DNA from: an uncultured Pseudoteredinibacter sp.
GTDB lineage: Bacteria > Pseudomonadota > Gammaproteobacteria > Pseudomonadales > Cellvibrionaceae
DNA: 64,000 nucleotides
Assembly (NCBI RefSeq): GCF_947500695.1
Contig: NZ_CANMSS010000001.1
Span: 496,001 to 560,000 of the forward strand
Direction of reading: 5' to 3'
Numbering within the stretch: the first letter of the stretch is position 1; the number at the start of each line of letters is the position of its first letter. Below are positions 42,714 to 50,981 of the stretch, piece by piece. The position numbers and the translations under genes are program-made. The notes under the pieces were generated by a model, which saw only the letters and a list, made by a program, of their open reading frames with translations, was not told the DNA's origin and did not search any database.

Positions 42714-43163
42714 TCAATCGGTTTCCCATTTAAGCCCCTGGGTATTGTCTTCATAGATACGCTGATAGACGACATTGGTAGAGCCTTTGTACTGCCAATC
42801 CTGGAATACAAATGTCAGCTCGTTCCTCGAATCCAGACCAATTGGAAAGACGATGTAAATCAAGTTATCAAGTTCTTTTCGCACATTAATAAGCCCTATA
42901 TCGAAACCACCAAATTTCTCATAGTCCTGCTTGGGGATTACGGTTTCGACACCGTCAAATATAATTGAAATAATACTCGGCCAATAATAAACCCGCTCGG
43001 GGTACTCGTTCATTTTATGTCGGCTTGATTCCAAGTATATCTCTAAAGTTTTGCCGTTGACTTCAGTTGAAAAACTAAACTTTGAGAAGGGAGATAGAAA
43101 CTCCTGACTGGCGTGGCCGCTTATGGAGAAAATGAGTAATACTAATGCGCTGAAGATTTTCAT
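42714..43163 (-). CDS. Hypothetical exported protein
   Basis: A 149-residue protein with a clear signal peptide (MKIFSALVLLIFSISGHASQ) and a beta-rich mature part with many aromatic residues (VYYWPSIISIIFDG, LTFVFQDWQYKG). No family recognised. On its strand, GTTAGAG-like core sequence occurs at about 42613, between this gene and the osmC fragment, but no complete attC site could be built around it. It may be a cassette-type gene whose site has decayed. Confidence 0.55.
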   Translation of the reverse strand: MKIFSALVLLIFSISGHASQEFLSPFSKFSFSTEVNGKTLEIYLESSRHKMNEYPERVYYWPSIISIIFDGVETVIPKQDYEKFGGFDIGLINVRKELDNLIYIVFPIGLDSRNELTFVFQDWQYKGSTNVVYQRIYEDNTQGLKWETD

Positions 43164-43496
43164 ATTGTCACAACTATTTTCATTTAACCATCACATACTC
43201 AAGCCAAACAACCATTCAGAAAAGAGAAGCGCCCTGCTCTACATCTCGTAAAGGCTATTCACAAATTATGCCCTCGTCGTAGGGGCTAAAGCTATAAGTA
43301 CATTTACCTGCATTACAACGCTCTACGGCATATGAGCCCCACCCACAGCCATTGGCCGTATGGCTCACATAATGATGTTACTGGCTATGTTCAACATCAT
43401 AGAAGTCCAAGTCATGCGGATGACGTAGTTACAGCCCGGAGGCCTGTTTAATGCACGGGCTACATCTACCACTCCGTTTTTAAACGGAACTTTCCA
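43164..43496. other. Intergenic region, 333 bp, with a short Cys-rich open frame
   Basis: No confident gene. On the minus strand an open stretch from about 43366 to 43255 encodes a short peptide with four cysteines (ANGCGWGSYAVERCNAGKC near its middle) and no clear start, perhaps a gene remnant. GC-rich complementary segments around 43430-43465 (AGCCCGGAGGCCTG and CACGGGCT) could form a hairpin downstream of the acetyltransferase gene. Confidence 0.35.
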
Positions 43497-43997
43497 TCAG
43501 GGCAATTCAAGTCGGAACTCGAGTACATCTATGTATTCTCCATTCAATATCACCCTTTCCCCTTCGTGTGAATATGAAAATCCGCTATTTATTGCAACTT
43601 TCTGGCTAGCTACATTCCCTTTAGCGCAAGAAATTTTTAGTTTGGTCATTGCCATATTCTTTGCCAAAACCACAATGCCTCGGCAAGCTCGAGTTGCGAC
43701 ACCAAGATTGATATGCTTTTCGCTCACCCAATAGCTAATGGATGACTCCATATTTCTTACATTATTAATTGAGATAGTTCCAACAATTTCTCCCTCTATA
43801 CATATGAGGTAAAAAAAAGCTCTTCCTTCTATACGCAATCGGGACACGGAATAAATAAACTCCTTAGTTTGAGCGACGCTCCTTGTCGAATCTACCCAAG
43901 GTAGATGTTTTCTAAGGAAGCTTCTATTTTTTTCGATCAAGGAGAACAGCTCATCTGCATGTTGTTCCTTTAGATTGACTAGAGAGAATGCGTTCAT
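43497..43997 (-). CDS. GNAT acetyltransferase (RimJ/RimL-type)
   Basis: A 166-residue acetyl-CoA-dependent N-acetyltransferase. LVNLKEQHADELFSLIEKNRSFLRKHLPWVDS is the RimJ/RimL-type opening; GEIVGTISINNV and ISYWVSEKHINLGVATRACRGIVVLA form the acetyl-CoA-binding core, although the usual R/QxxGxG/A loop is reduced here to INLGVAT. NVASQKVAINSGFSYSHEGERV is the conserved end. It is the third gene of a compact minus-strand operon, 22 bp after the nucleotidyltransferase. In the RimJ family the substrate is usually a protein N-terminus or aminoglycoside/peptide, but this context suggests modification of a partner protein. Confidence 0.85.
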   Translation of the reverse strand: MNAFSLVNLKEQHADELFSLIEKNRSFLRKHLPWVDSTRSVAQTKEFIYSVSRLRIEGRAFFYLICIEGEIVGTISINNVRNMESSISYWVSEKHINLGVATRACRGIVVLAKNMAMTKLKISCAKGNVASQKVAINSGFSYSHEGERVILNGEYIDVLEFRLELP

Positions 43998-44019
43998 TAA
44001 ACATCCGGAATATACAAAA

Positions 44020-44415
44020 TCAAATTCGTAGTGATGTGTTTCTAAAGTTTGATATATTTACTGGATTAAAATTTTCCCTTGAACATAGAACAATGTGGAA
44101 TGGTTTATTCTTGGCTACCTCATACTTTTTAGCAGGTTTTCCGCCACCGCCAGTACCGCCGCCGCCAGTGCCACCACCGCCAGGGGAATCATACATACCT
44201 TCATTTCGCTCTACATGAACAGCTCTTGACAGGGTCATTCTCTCGATTTGTAGCTTCGCATTTTCGAAGCTAATATTTTCATAAAACACCAACAAGTCTA
44301 TATCGTCAGCCTTGTCGAAACCTTTTTTTACCACTGAACCAAATAGAAAGACATCACTTCCGTTGACTGCATTTCGTACAGCGTACACATCTTCTATTAT
44401 TTCTTGCGTAAGCAT
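44020..44415 (-). CDS. MNT-type nucleotidyltransferase with glycine-rich insert
   Basis: A 131-residue minimal nucleotidyltransferase: VFLFGSVVKKGFDKADDIDLLVF holds the catalytic GS-x10-DxD motif (Gly26-Ser27, Asp38, Asp40). MNT proteins transfer AMP or another nucleotide to proteins and often act as antitoxins to HEPN toxins. Residues 79-92 are an unusual glycine-only insert (PGGGGTGGGGTGGGGK) made by a 15-bp tandem repeat, placed between the catalytic half and the C-terminal strand (FHIVLCS). The gene lies 4 bp after a membrane-protein gene and 22 bp before an acetyltransferase gene. No HEPN partner is seen. Confidence 0.75.
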   Translation of the reverse strand: MLTQEIIEDVYAVRNAVNGSDVFLFGSVVKKGFDKADDIDLLVFYENISFENAKLQIERMTLSRAVHVERNEGMYDSPGGGGTGGGGTGGGGKPAKKYEVAKNKPFHIVLCSRENFNPVNISNFRNTSLRI

Positions 44416-44419
44416 AACG

Positions 44420-44866
44420 TCACATCCTCAATTCAAGTATAATGAAAATAAAGAACGAAGCTAATCCGAGAGAAAAACTCATGCTAGCTATATTCTGAAA
44501 CTTCTCGTGTAACAAAGCCATTTTTGGAGTTGAGTATTTGTGATCAATATCATCCAAATTTTTCTTTACGTCGAGTATCTGACTTTCTATACCCTTCTTT
44601 CCTGTAATGTAAGACATCACCATAAATGCTATAGCCATGAAAAAAGATGCTAAAGCTATGACAATTATTGTTGAATACTCTGATGCTTTAAGCTTTTTGA
44701 TGATAGTAACCGAAAAGCCCAAAATAGCAATGGAAAATGTAATTATTGCTTTGGATAGGTTTTCATTCATCCCCTTTTTCGCACCATTAAGAAAAGCAAT
44801 ATGGTCATACAAAGCCTTTTTTAGGTCATCCGAAGGTGGTGTCACCTTAGTTTTTTCATTATTCAT
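44420..44866 (-). CDS. Three-helix membrane protein with coiled segment (SLATT-like)
   Basis: A 148-residue protein from the ATG at 44866. It has a charged N-terminal helix (SDDLKKALYDHIAFLNGAKKG), two closely spaced membrane helices (AIITFSIAILGFSVTII, IIVIALASFFMAIAFMVMSYI), a polar coiled segment (GIESQILDVKKNLDDIDHKYS) and a last membrane helix (SFSLGLASFFIFIILEL). Such short two-helix-plus-coil proteins linked to nucleotidyltransferases recall SLATT-type effectors of nucleotide-signalling systems, but sequence similarity is not secure. First gene of the operon with the MNT and GNAT genes. Confidence 0.6.
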   Translation of the reverse strand: MNNEKTKVTPPSDDLKKALYDHIAFLNGAKKGMNENLSKAIITFSIAILGFSVTIIKKLKASEYSTIIVIALASFFMAIAFMVMSYITGKKGIESQILDVKKNLDDIDHKYSTPKMALLHEKFQNIASMSFSLGLASFFIFIILELRM

Positions 44867-45963
44867 AACAAATTCCAAGCAAAACTGAGTTAAGATAATT
44901 AATGAATATAGAGCTAATATTTCACACTGATCTTATCAATAAAATAGCGTGAACTGCCACGCTATAAAATTTAGATCTTAAAGTTATTAAAATTTCAATT
45001 GGGCCTAATCTTTAATATTTTGTTTATCATGTATTGTTAGTGGTTAGCTTGAAGGCTAAAGAAGAAAAAACAATATGGCGGTGGCTTTTAATATTATCGA
45101 GCCTTATACCCTAGCAAGCACTCCACCTACCCGCACTTGACATCCCCATATTCGCGCTAATCGGTGGCGCTCGCTAATTTCTTTATTTATCTTTTGTCGT
45201 TAACCAACCTTGTTAAGACCTAAATCTATTAGTAAATTAGCATTTTTTCAATGGATTGGCTGACCTTAGTAATCTGAGGCTCACCCTCCCAAAGCTTCAG
45301 CCACCACTCCATAAAACTGACGGGTCAGGACATAGCAATTAATAGGTATGGAATTCTTTAGCGTTTTCACGCTTCTATAGCACCCTTTATTTAGCTATTT
45401 ATTCTTGTTTATATCAACAGGCATCAGGAACCAAGTGAAGGAAATATAGAAGATTATACCTGCACTGAATGTTCGATGCGTATGATAAAAATACACAGGG
45501 CTATATTCTGCGAGAAATCCATTTTCAAACTGAATTACAAATAATAATTTATTTGTAATTCAAGAGTTTGGAAAAATCAATAACGGACAAAAAGTAACAC
45601 GCTCTCTGCAATGGGGTGTCAGTTAATCTTCCCTAGCGACTCCCTTGAGTAAAATTAATAAATGAAATCCCTGCTTCACAACTAAATTTTAATCACTAGC
45701 AAGTGTTCTAAGTTTTCTTTATGGGCATCCAGGTGCCGCATACATGCTCTAGCAAAATGTCTTCACGTAAGAATAACAGTTAAAGGAAATACTTAATCTT
45801 TCACGAGTTTTTTCGCCTTCACGCTTGTTTTCGAATGAAAACATCCGAGCCTCACTGCCTCTACAATCTATCGATTAAGTGTAGCGGCGAGGTAATTAGC
45901 CCAGGTTTTGGTTGGATTTTATTCGCAAAGATCCAGTACGCCTCATGTACCCATTAACATTTT
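44867..45963. other. Long AT-rich non-coding region, 1.1 kb
   Basis: No protein-like frame of any length is seen on either strand. Around 45136-45215 there is CTTGACATCCC followed by CTTGTTAAGACC about 80 bp later, which on the minus strand could be the two ends of a decayed integron attC site, but the inner arms do not pair well. The remainder looks like degraded cassette DNA. Confidence 0.4.
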
Positions 45964-46620
45964 CTATGCATAGCCTCTATATTCTGCAGTCGTTTTGGTC
46001 AGCTTAAGTGCAATTCCAACAACAAAGAACAATGGAGCTAACAACCTAAGAATCTCTTCCAATGTGTTTTTATTTATTTTTTTTAACGATTCTATATATT
46101 GTGACCTTCTATCATTATATTCAGCAATAGAGGTAGCCACTCTTTTTGCTGGGTCATCAATTATGATACTCCCAGTATAAGGTGGATTCAAATACGTTGC
46201 CTGATCAAAAAGAGGAGGTTTATTTTTTCTATAAATCGGAACCACTTTTTCCGCCCCTAACAACCAGTTGCACATTAATACTCGCTTGGGCTCTTCCTCA
46301 GGAATATATATTTGATAATCAAGGCTTTGGCACTGCATATATTTTATCGGTGACTCGATGTTATAGATCACATGTTTGTACGCAGAGTAGACGCTAGGCT
46401 CCTCAGATTGTGAATAGTTCTTATAAATCCACATTCGAACATCAGAACTGACAGTGATTATCCCAATGGCCGCGCAAGCTAACGCAACATACTCAATAAG
46501 TAACCAACCGCTTTTTTTCAGTTTTAACAAACTAATGAACACCATATGAAAAATAATTAGTAAAAAGATTAACACCACCAACAGGTGATATATACTTGTA
46601 ACAATAACAGTTAATCCCAC
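45964..46620 (-). CDS. Hypothetical membrane protein with soluble middle domain
   Basis: A 218-residue protein starting with GTG at 46620 (AAGGG nine bases upstream). Two N-terminal membrane helices (IYHLLVVLIFLLIIFHMVFISLL, LIEYVALACAAIGIITVS), a soluble region with tyrosine-rich segments (VYSAYKHVIYNIESPIKYM, LDYQIYIPEEEP), a charged helix and one C-terminal helix (LRLLAPLFFVVGIALKL). No family recognised. It stands alone between two long non-coding stretches. Confidence 0.6.
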   Translation of the reverse strand: MGLTVIVTSIYHLLVVLIFLLIIFHMVFISLLKLKKSGWLLIEYVALACAAIGIITVSSDVRMWIYKNYSQSEEPSVYSAYKHVIYNIESPIKYMQCQSLDYQIYIPEEEPKRVLMCNWLLGAEKVVPIYRKNKPPLFDQATYLNPPYTGSIIIDDPAKRVATSIAEYNDRRSQYIESLKKINKNTLEEILRLLAPLFFVVGIALKLTKTTAEYRGYA

Positions 46621-47323
46621 AGACTACGCCCTTTCACGAATTAGTGTTGACTGAGCAGACACCCTAATACTAACGCCTCCGCCATCGAAGTATCAAGCGC
46701 TCAATCTACAATAACTCGAGAACACAAATCCATGACTGTTGCCAAATACAATCTGCAATCTTTACCCAGATATACATTTTATCTCAAGTCCACTTTTCGC
46801 TTGGCATGTAAGGGCCGAAGTCCTGCCATAACAGGTTGTCCGATACATTACTCATTGTAAGTGCATGACTAACTTATCTAACCGATTTTATGCTTCTAGT
46901 CTTTAAGCCCAGCCCCTGAAGAATATCCAATACCGCAAAAGTAGAGCACGGAATCCCGAATGACTTGAGTTTTTTTGTGATTCTCGGCGCTCAGCAGAAA
47001 GCTTTATGTGCCAAACAAATATCAGCAACTTGTACTTCCAAAGAATCTATACGCTGGGCTTGCTTACTCTTTGGAAAGTTTAATCGCTTATAAAAACCAG
47101 AGTGCCACACTTCCAACACCTTGCTCACTACGCAGCTGGCTTTTAAGAGCCCAGGCTCCTTTTCTACTGCAACTTTCTCACGCCTTAGCCTTCTAATTTT
47201 TCGATTTCTTTCTTGGATTAATCCTCGCGATCCATAGAATCAAATTGCTTATCCGATAAGCGATTAAATTGATGTCGCCAATTGTAGATTTACTGATGCG
47301 GTGACGTTACTTTGCTTGTACAG
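46621..47323. other. Non-coding region, 703 bp
   Basis: No convincing gene; a 62-residue plus-strand frame at 47008-47196 has no protein features. GTTACTTTGCTTGTACAGTT just left of 47324 shares the CTTGT(T/A) flavour of attC sites and may be a decayed cassette boundary after the gene at 47324, but a complete site cannot be drawn. Confidence 0.4.
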
Positions 47324-48298
47324 TTACTTGTAAAGCGCAATTGCACAATACCCCTCAATTCCTAACTTTATAGCTGCGTATACTAGAGATGTACAGAACG
47401 CCATAATTGCAGCTCCAGCCACACCAATTTCAGCTGCGAACGCAGCTGCAACGGCACCAATTAAAATTTTAGAGCCCTCATTCGCAGAGGTGTTCAGCTT
47501 TTTTCTTAGCTTTGTGTACTTTCTATCTTTGGTACAGAGTAGCTTGTAAAACTCTCTAGCTACAGATTTCCACAATGTTAAAGCTTCATTGACATCAGAC
47601 TCCATCTCACTCTTCTCATCGTTAGGTTTGGGCTTCGCCGGCATTGGTGTCATATAAGCAAGCCCAACCCCCCTTGATAAGAATTCTCCTGACGACAATG
47701 TTAACAAATCCCCCCACTCTTTTAGTGGAACACCAGAATAGTCGGGGTTATCAAACTCTATCTCCAGCAAAATATTTTTCTTTAACCAGTTATTTTCTTC
47801 CATTACATACCTCGATTTCCTGGCCGCTTGACGCCCAAAGCAATCGCGCCACTTTATAGCGTCGCCTTGCAGTTGCTTGTTATGAGAATATTGATTCACG
47901 GACTGTATGAGATACAGACGAGAATCCCAATCTCCCTTACACGAGTGACGATTAAGACCACAAAGGTAATAGATGCCAACCATTAAATCCTGCTTGCTAG
48001 GCTTGTAATACGAATTTATTGATATTTCCTTAGTCAGAGACCCTAGCTCCACCTCATTTAAAGCTCCATTCTCCTCTCCAGTATAAACGTAAGCTTGCGT
48101 TGTAACAGGAACCCAATGGTGATCTATTTTTAGTGGAGCAACAAGGCGAACATAATTTTGTTCACCAATCTTTTGGGTCTCGATCTTGAAACCCAAATCA
48201 CTGATATTATCAGGTGTAATATTTATCGGATTTGCTGGATGGGATGCATTTCCAGAAAATGATAGAAGAAGTCCAACTAGCACCAGAATTTTACTCAT
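47324..48298 (-). CDS. Hypothetical exported protein, apparently spanning a fossil attC
   Basis: A 324-residue protein: signal peptide (KILVLVGLLLSFSGNAS), a beta-rich N-terminal half ending in a Cys-containing segment (YYLCGLNRHSCKGDWDSRLY), then NKQLQGDAIKWRDCFGRQAARKS, then a helical C-terminal part with a hydrophobic segment (ILIGAVAAAFAAEIGVAGAAIMAFCTSLVYAAI). The NKQLQGDAIKW stretch is encoded by DNA that folds like an integron attC site (47827-47885), suggesting that two cassette genes became fused. The start lies just inside a GTTATGA core at about 48312, as is usual for cassettes. No family recognised. Confidence 0.55.
   Translation of the reverse strand: MSKILVLVGLLLSFSGNASHPANPINITPDNISDLGFKIETQKIGEQNYVRLVAPLKIDHHWVPVTTQAYVYTGEENGALNEVELGSLTKEISINSYYKPSKQDLMVGIYYLCGLNRHSCKGDWDSRLYLIQSVNQYSHNKQLQGDAIKWRDCFGRQAARKSRYVMEENNWLKKNILLEIEFDNPDYSGVPLKEWGDLLTLSSGEFLSRGVGLAYMTPMPAKPKPNDEKSEMESDVNEALTLWKSVAREFYKLLCTKDRKYTKLRKKLNTSANEGSKILIGAVAAAFAAEIGVAGAAIMAFCTSLVYAAIKLGIEGYCAIALYK
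47827..47885 (-). repeat. attC-like sequence inside a coding region
   Basis: On the minus strand the segment begins TCATAACAAGCAA, contains complementary AAGCAA and TTGCTT arms and ends GGGCGTCAAGC. Apart from C for T in the second core (GTCAAGC against GTTAAGC), it has the plan of a 59-bp integron attC. It is read through in frame by the gene at 47324-48298. Confidence 0.5.
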
Positions 48299-48497
48299 GG
48301 TTTTCTCATAACGCCTGGCTTAGGGACGGCCGCTTATTAAGCATTTATCCGCTGGCTGATTTATACAGTATGTCGCCATACCCGCAAACAACAGTTCCCA
48401 ATACGATTAGCACTACATTGCTAACGTTTGCAATTTTTTCGACCGGCTCAATATAAGTGTCGGATATTTCCTGCTCTGCTTCAAGGCGACACGGTGA

Positions 48498-48737
48498 CTA
48501 CTTATGGATCAAGCTACATTGCTGCACCCAGTTGTGATGCCTCTTGATTCTATTTAGAAGCCACAACTCCGAAAGAGCCGCAGCTATAACAACAAGTGAG
48601 CCCGAACTAGAAAACCAGTTCGTCGTATCAAGTAATGCCTGAGTATTTAGCTGCCAAGATACGACCAGCAGAAAGATGCAGACACACCACATCAGTATGC
48701 ACTTGCTTCTAATTTCTTTGGGAAAAGCTAACTCCAA
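48498..48737 (-). CDS. Small membrane protein in an integron cassette
   Basis: A 79-residue protein with two membrane helices (CILMWCVCIFLLVVSWQL, GSLVVIAAALSELWLLNRI) joined by TTNWFSSSGS. The WFxxSGSLVV motif matches the small membrane proteins of the nuclease operon at 28766-29557. It lies just downstream (minus strand) of the attC core at 48757-48763, the normal position for a cassette gene. Its own attC on the left is unclear; a shortened GCTTATTAAGC/TAACGCC element at about 48311-48345 may be its remains. Function unknown. Confidence 0.55.
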   Translation of the reverse strand: MELAFPKEIRSKCILMWCVCIFLLVVSWQLNTQALLDTTNWFSSSGSLVVIAAALSELWLLNRIKRHHNWVQQCSLIHK

Positions 48738-48756
48738 TGCACATTATTCCTTTGAT

Positions 48757-48828
48757 GCTTAACGCCTTGCTCACCGGTAAATTTGGAGCGCAGCGGAAAA
48801 TTTATCCGCGTGCAGCAACTTGTTAGCC
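48757..48828 (-). repeat. attC: Integron attC site (after the radical SAM cassette)
   Basis: 72 bp. On the minus strand it starts GGCTAACAAGTTGC and ends GCAAGGCGTTAAGC, giving R'' GGCTAAC and R' GTTAAGC with complementary inner arms (TTGC/GCAA). The radical SAM stop codon lies at its start. Confidence 0.88.
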
Positions 48829-49953
48829 ACTGTACTCTTCAATTTCTTTCTTGCGTTCATCAACAACTTTAGATAATACTTCTGTTTTCCCGAAGTGTGT
48901 GGCTACTCCTGCAGCTGTTTTAAGATGTATATCAATATCTTTAGTCCAGTTTTCAAGAAATTCGACGGTTTCTTTATCATGCATCAAGGTCGCACATAGA
49001 CTGCATTGCCCTTCTTCTACAAATCTCATTCCTGAATATTTTTCAGGTAGCTCCTTGCTAAGTACCTCCATTATCTGTGGAAAACCCCATAATCTAATAA
49101 AATTCAGTAATACATTGTGGTTAGACTGTTGGTAAACGTTAACTAATGGTATTTTTGATACATCACCTAAGTTCAGCGGATGACTAATAGGGATTTTATT
49201 ATCAAGCGTGCTGCAACATGGTATTACGTTCCCGCTTTCAGTAACATGCGGGCCACTAGAAAGGCACGGCAATATAGGAGCGGAATTAGAGTAATTAGCT
49301 TTTATATTAAGATCGCTAGCTCGACCAAAAGAAAGTACCTCCTGTGTATGGACTCTATCTTCAAACTCAAATTTGAGTGCATTTAAGAAATTCATATGGG
49401 ACTCCTCCGCATTCGGCGGGATAGAGGCCCTGATAGATGCAGTCTTTCCGAGTGCTTCCGCTGCTTCAACAGCATGCCTTACACTACTCAATTTAATATA
49501 CTCTGAGTGGTATTTGTCGTAACTAATTGTTATGTGATCTAAATGAGGAATTTCTTCTAAAGTTTTACGAGCTTTCTCTAAGCTCGTTGCCCAATGTGCG
49601 CTCGTAACCGCACCGCAACTAATTGAATGTTTGTATGCGTCATGGCTAATTCTGCACATTACATCTTTACAGAGAAAAGGCTCCCCGCCTGTAAAACTTA
49701 TTTGTTTTATACTTTCAGATAGCTTTGGAAGGCTATCAAGTATCGATTGAACAGCTGCATCAGGAATATCTAAAGATATGTCATTACTTGGAAGGCAGCT
49801 AACGATACAATGCGAGCATCGCAAGGGACATCTCTGGGTTACAGAAATACTTAAATGACGCCCGTAGGCGATATTTGCACGCTCAATTTTTTGATCAAGC
49901 GTGCCTTTTTCGCCTCCAGAGGCCATACCCCTTTGACTAAACCTAGTAGTCAT
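48823..49953 (-). CDS. Radical SAM enzyme (SPASM-like), cassette-borne peptide maturase candidate
   Basis: A 376-residue radical SAM protein from the ATG at 49953 (AAAGGAA upstream). The [4Fe-4S]/SAM motif is Cys42-x3-Cys46-x2-Cys49 in QRCPLRCSHC, followed by the SAM-binding ISFTGGEPFL. Further cysteines toward the C-terminus (LPCLSSGPHV...VIPCCS and GQCSLCATL) have the spacing of a SPASM/twitch auxiliary cluster domain, as in enzymes that modify ribosomally made peptides. It is preceded by a 76-residue gene on the same strand, with an 18-bp gap, inside the same integron cassette bounded by attC sites at 48757 and 50248. A two-gene modifying cassette is implied; the substrate peptide is unproven. 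Confidence 0.8.
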   Translation of the reverse strand: MTTRFSQRGMASGGEKGTLDQKIERANIAYGRHLSISVTQRCPLRCSHCIVSCLPSNDISLDIPDAAVQSILDSLPKLSESIKQISFTGGEPFLCKDVMCRISHDAYKHSISCGAVTSAHWATSLEKARKTLEEIPHLDHITISYDKYHSEYIKLSSVRHAVEAAEALGKTASIRASIPPNAEESHMNFLNALKFEFEDRVHTQEVLSFGRASDLNIKANYSNSAPILPCLSSGPHVTESGNVIPCCSTLDNKIPISHPLNLGDVSKIPLVNVYQQSNHNVLLNFIRLWGFPQIMEVLSKELPEKYSGMRFVEEGQCSLCATLMHDKETVEFLENWTKDIDIHLKTAAGVATHFGKTEVLSKVVDERKKEIEEYSG

Positions 49954-49971
49954 TTCTGGATTTCCTTTCAA

Positions 49972-50202
49972 TTAATTGAATACATCTATTTCTCTTAACT
50001 TAATTGCAGCGACCTCATCTAGCTTTTGTTTAATTTGCTCATCAGAAAGGCGCATTTCATACTTCATAATGTCAGCGAACTTTCTTTTTGTAGTGGAATC
50101 AAAGCCAATCAAAGTTTCCGCATTTTTCTTTTTCTGGATAAACGCGTCTGGATTTTTCAATAATTCCTTGACTTGCTTATCATTTAGATCTTTAAGACTC
50201 AT
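49972..50202 (-). CDS. Small acidic/basic helical protein, partner of the radical SAM enzyme
   Basis: A 76-residue protein, AAAGGAG upstream of its ATG. It is almost wholly helical and charged (MSLKDLNDKQVKELLKNPDA, IQKKKNAETLIGFDS, YEMRLSDEQIKQKLDEVAA, ending LREIDVFN) and has no cysteine, signal peptide or membrane segment. As first gene of a cassette operon with a radical SAM/SPASM-like enzyme, it is either the precursor peptide or a recognition-element-type accessory protein. No precursor family was recognised. Confidence 0.6.
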   Translation of the reverse strand: MSLKDLNDKQVKELLKNPDAFIQKKKNAETLIGFDSTTKRKFADIMKYEMRLSDEQIKQKLDEVAAIKLREIDVFN

Positions 50203-50247
50203 GGTTTTCTCCTTTCGGTTTGTGGTAAATCTATCATTACAATGTAT

Positions 50248-50345
50248 GGCTAACGCTTTTGTTTTGGGGCAGCTGGAACGAAGTGTAAGCTATCCCAGCC
50301 GCGCTCTTTGCGGCGACAACACAAACTTGTTAGGCATTGTTAAAA
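50248..50345 (-). repeat. attC: Integron attC site (upstream boundary of the radical SAM cassette)
   Basis: 98 bp. On the minus strand it starts GCCTAACAAGTTTGTGTTG and ends CAAAACAAAAGCGTTAGCC, giving R'' GCCTAAC and R' GTTAGCC, with partially complementary arms (TTTGTGTTG/CAAAACAAA). The 3' end of the next gene is encoded by its first half. Confidence 0.88.
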
Positions 50346-50514
50346 ACCTCAGACACACTTTAACAACCCAGCTGGCTGCAACAGGGTTGATATTGTCGCC
50401 CAGAGGGTTGTCTATTGAGCTGCTGGCAATCAAATCAGCCAACTGATCAATGTCACGAATACCATTTTTAGCTAGGACTGCCTTAACCTGGTTCTTGTCT
50501 AATGCTTGAGTCAT
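50290..50514 (-). CDS. Small cassette gene whose 3' end lies within attC
   Basis: A 74-residue protein, ATG at 50514 with AAGGAA seven bases upstream. The N-terminal part (MTQALDKNQVKAVLAKNGI, DIDQLADLIASSSIDNPLGD) is helical; the middle (NINPVAASWVVKVCLRF) is unrecognised, and the last 18 residues or so (MPNKFVLSPQRARLG) are encoded by the attC site, as happens when a cassette gene has lost its own stop codon. Its cassette begins near a GTTAAAC core at 50578-50584. It neighbours the radical SAM cassette but is separate from it. A precursor-peptide role can only be guessed. Confidence 0.5.
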   Translation of the reverse strand: MTQALDKNQVKAVLAKNGIRDIDQLADLIASSSIDNPLGDNINPVAASWVVKVCLRFLTMPNKFVLSPQRARLG

Positions 50515-50981
50515 GTTAAATTCCTTCAATAGTTTTGGCCTTTTTGATGTGCAAAATTTTGGCCAGGAATTCTTGCAGTTTAACTCTCTCTGCTAATCTA
50601 TTTTTCAGTGTGAATTATATAAACCCACATCATCCATCACGAAATAGAAATAATTTTCGATAAAGAACTTCGATAGGCATCTGTTCTTGTTTGGCAGCTT
50701 ATATCTGCCTTGCCTCAAAAACATTCTAGATCTAGCCTGAGTCCAATAAAAAATCTTCATCACAAGCCCCTAGCTCTTAATAGCAATGAAGCTTAGGAGC
50801 GTAAGTTCAAAGCGTTAGATGCCTTAAAAATCAACGCTTGAGCTAGGTTAGCCAATATTCGTTCAAGTTAAGTATCATAGAGAAATTAATTGGAAAAAAG
50901 CAATCTTACTAATAAATAACACTGTTTAATGTTTTCTAGAACCACCTAACCTTGGTGCTAGAGAATAGAGCTGAATACATA
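50515..50981. other. Intergenic region, 467 bp, with isolated attC cores
   Basis: No gene. GTTTAAC at 50578-50584 (minus GTTAAAC) has the position of a cassette R' core before the gene at 50514. GTTAGAT at 50809-50815 (minus ATCTAAC) could be an R'' core, but 230 bp between them is too long for a normal attC, so the site is damaged or unrelated. Confidence 0.4.

Noticed and set aside
45136..45221. attC site in the 1.1-kb non-coding stretch
   Set aside because: Core-like ends are present, but the inner arms do not pair convincingly.
47008..47196. 62-residue plus-strand frame
   Set aside because: No ribosome binding site, protein-like composition or homology; lies in non-coding DNA.
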